This document shows, piece after piece, positions 42,283-43,370 of a DNA stretch of 43,370 nt. How positions within the stretch are numbered: the first letter of the stretch is position 1; the number at the start of each line of letters is the position of its first letter. The stretch is from an uncultured Sphingomonadales bacterium. Its GTDB lineage: Bacteria; Pseudomonadota; Alphaproteobacteria; Sphingomonadales; Sphingomonadaceae. The stretch is taken from the NCBI GenBank assembly GCA_903821605.1, contig CAIJLZ010000002.1:1-43370 (forward strand). The letters are read 5' to 3'. The position numbers and the translations under genes were made by a program. The notes under the pieces are model-generated. The model did not search any database and was not told the origin of the DNA. It saw only the letters and a program-made list of their open reading frames with translations.

Positions 42283-43370
<1,088 letters not shown>

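Overview
The window reads as a chromosomal segment of an alphaproteobacterium, most likely a sphingomonad (Sphingomonadaceae). The reasons are the GC-rich coding style, a large TonB-dependent receptor sitting inside a catabolic cluster, tandem Flp pilins, a GTTC-N7-GTTC type LexA box, and the sequences of RpoB, GltA and LexA. This placement is inferred from sequence character alone; no database search was run.

Left part (about 1-24,950): a dense accessory catabolic cluster. It starts with the C-terminus of a 4-hydroxy-2-oxovalerate aldolase. A Rieske ring-hydroxylating oxygenase, a GntR/UTRA regulator, a small cupin protein and a TonB-dependent receptor follow. A small unknown protein comes next, then a tight minus-strand operon encoding an HMG-CoA-lyase-type enzyme, HyuA, HyuB and a CaiB-type CoA-transferase. 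A FadR-type GntR regulator separates this from a plus-strand group: a VAO-type flavin oxidase and an atypical alpha/beta-hydrolase-fold protein, a second cupin on the opposite strand, a three-subunit molybdenum hydroxylase (CoxL/M/S type), a ureidoglycolate-lyase-like protein, a SAM methyltransferase, a small unknown protein, an NTF2/SnoaL-like protein and a second copy of the atypical alpha/beta protein. The set looks like a complete uptake-and-degradation module for an aromatic or N-heterocyclic compound whose identity cannot be read from the sequence. Near-identical promoter elements around GTATAC sit over the -10 regions of several of these transcription units, suggesting one regulon, perhaps under the FadR-type repressor.

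Boundary: a tRNA-Arg(CCT) gene at 25,004-25,080 has its 3' end facing the catabolic cluster, which is the usual geometry for a genomic island inserted at a tRNA. No integrase or att repeat is visible here.

Right part (25,117-43,370): ordinary housekeeping genes. They are a DUF1178 protein, a nitrilase-family amidase, glutaredoxin 3, a ComF-type phosphoribosyltransferase, a BioC/NDUFAF5-like methyltransferase, a Nudix (MutT) hydrolase, five Flp-type pilin genes (three of them 57 codons or shorter), an M48 metalloprotease, ComEC, GltX, GltA, LexA with a clear promoter and SOS box, RpoB and the first 346 codons of RpoC.

The main candidate for something undescribed is the left cluster. Its strongest specific oddities are two alpha/beta-hydrolase-fold paralogues that have lost both the catalytic Ser and His, the HyuAB/CaiB/HMG-lyase operon, and the shared promoter/operator element.
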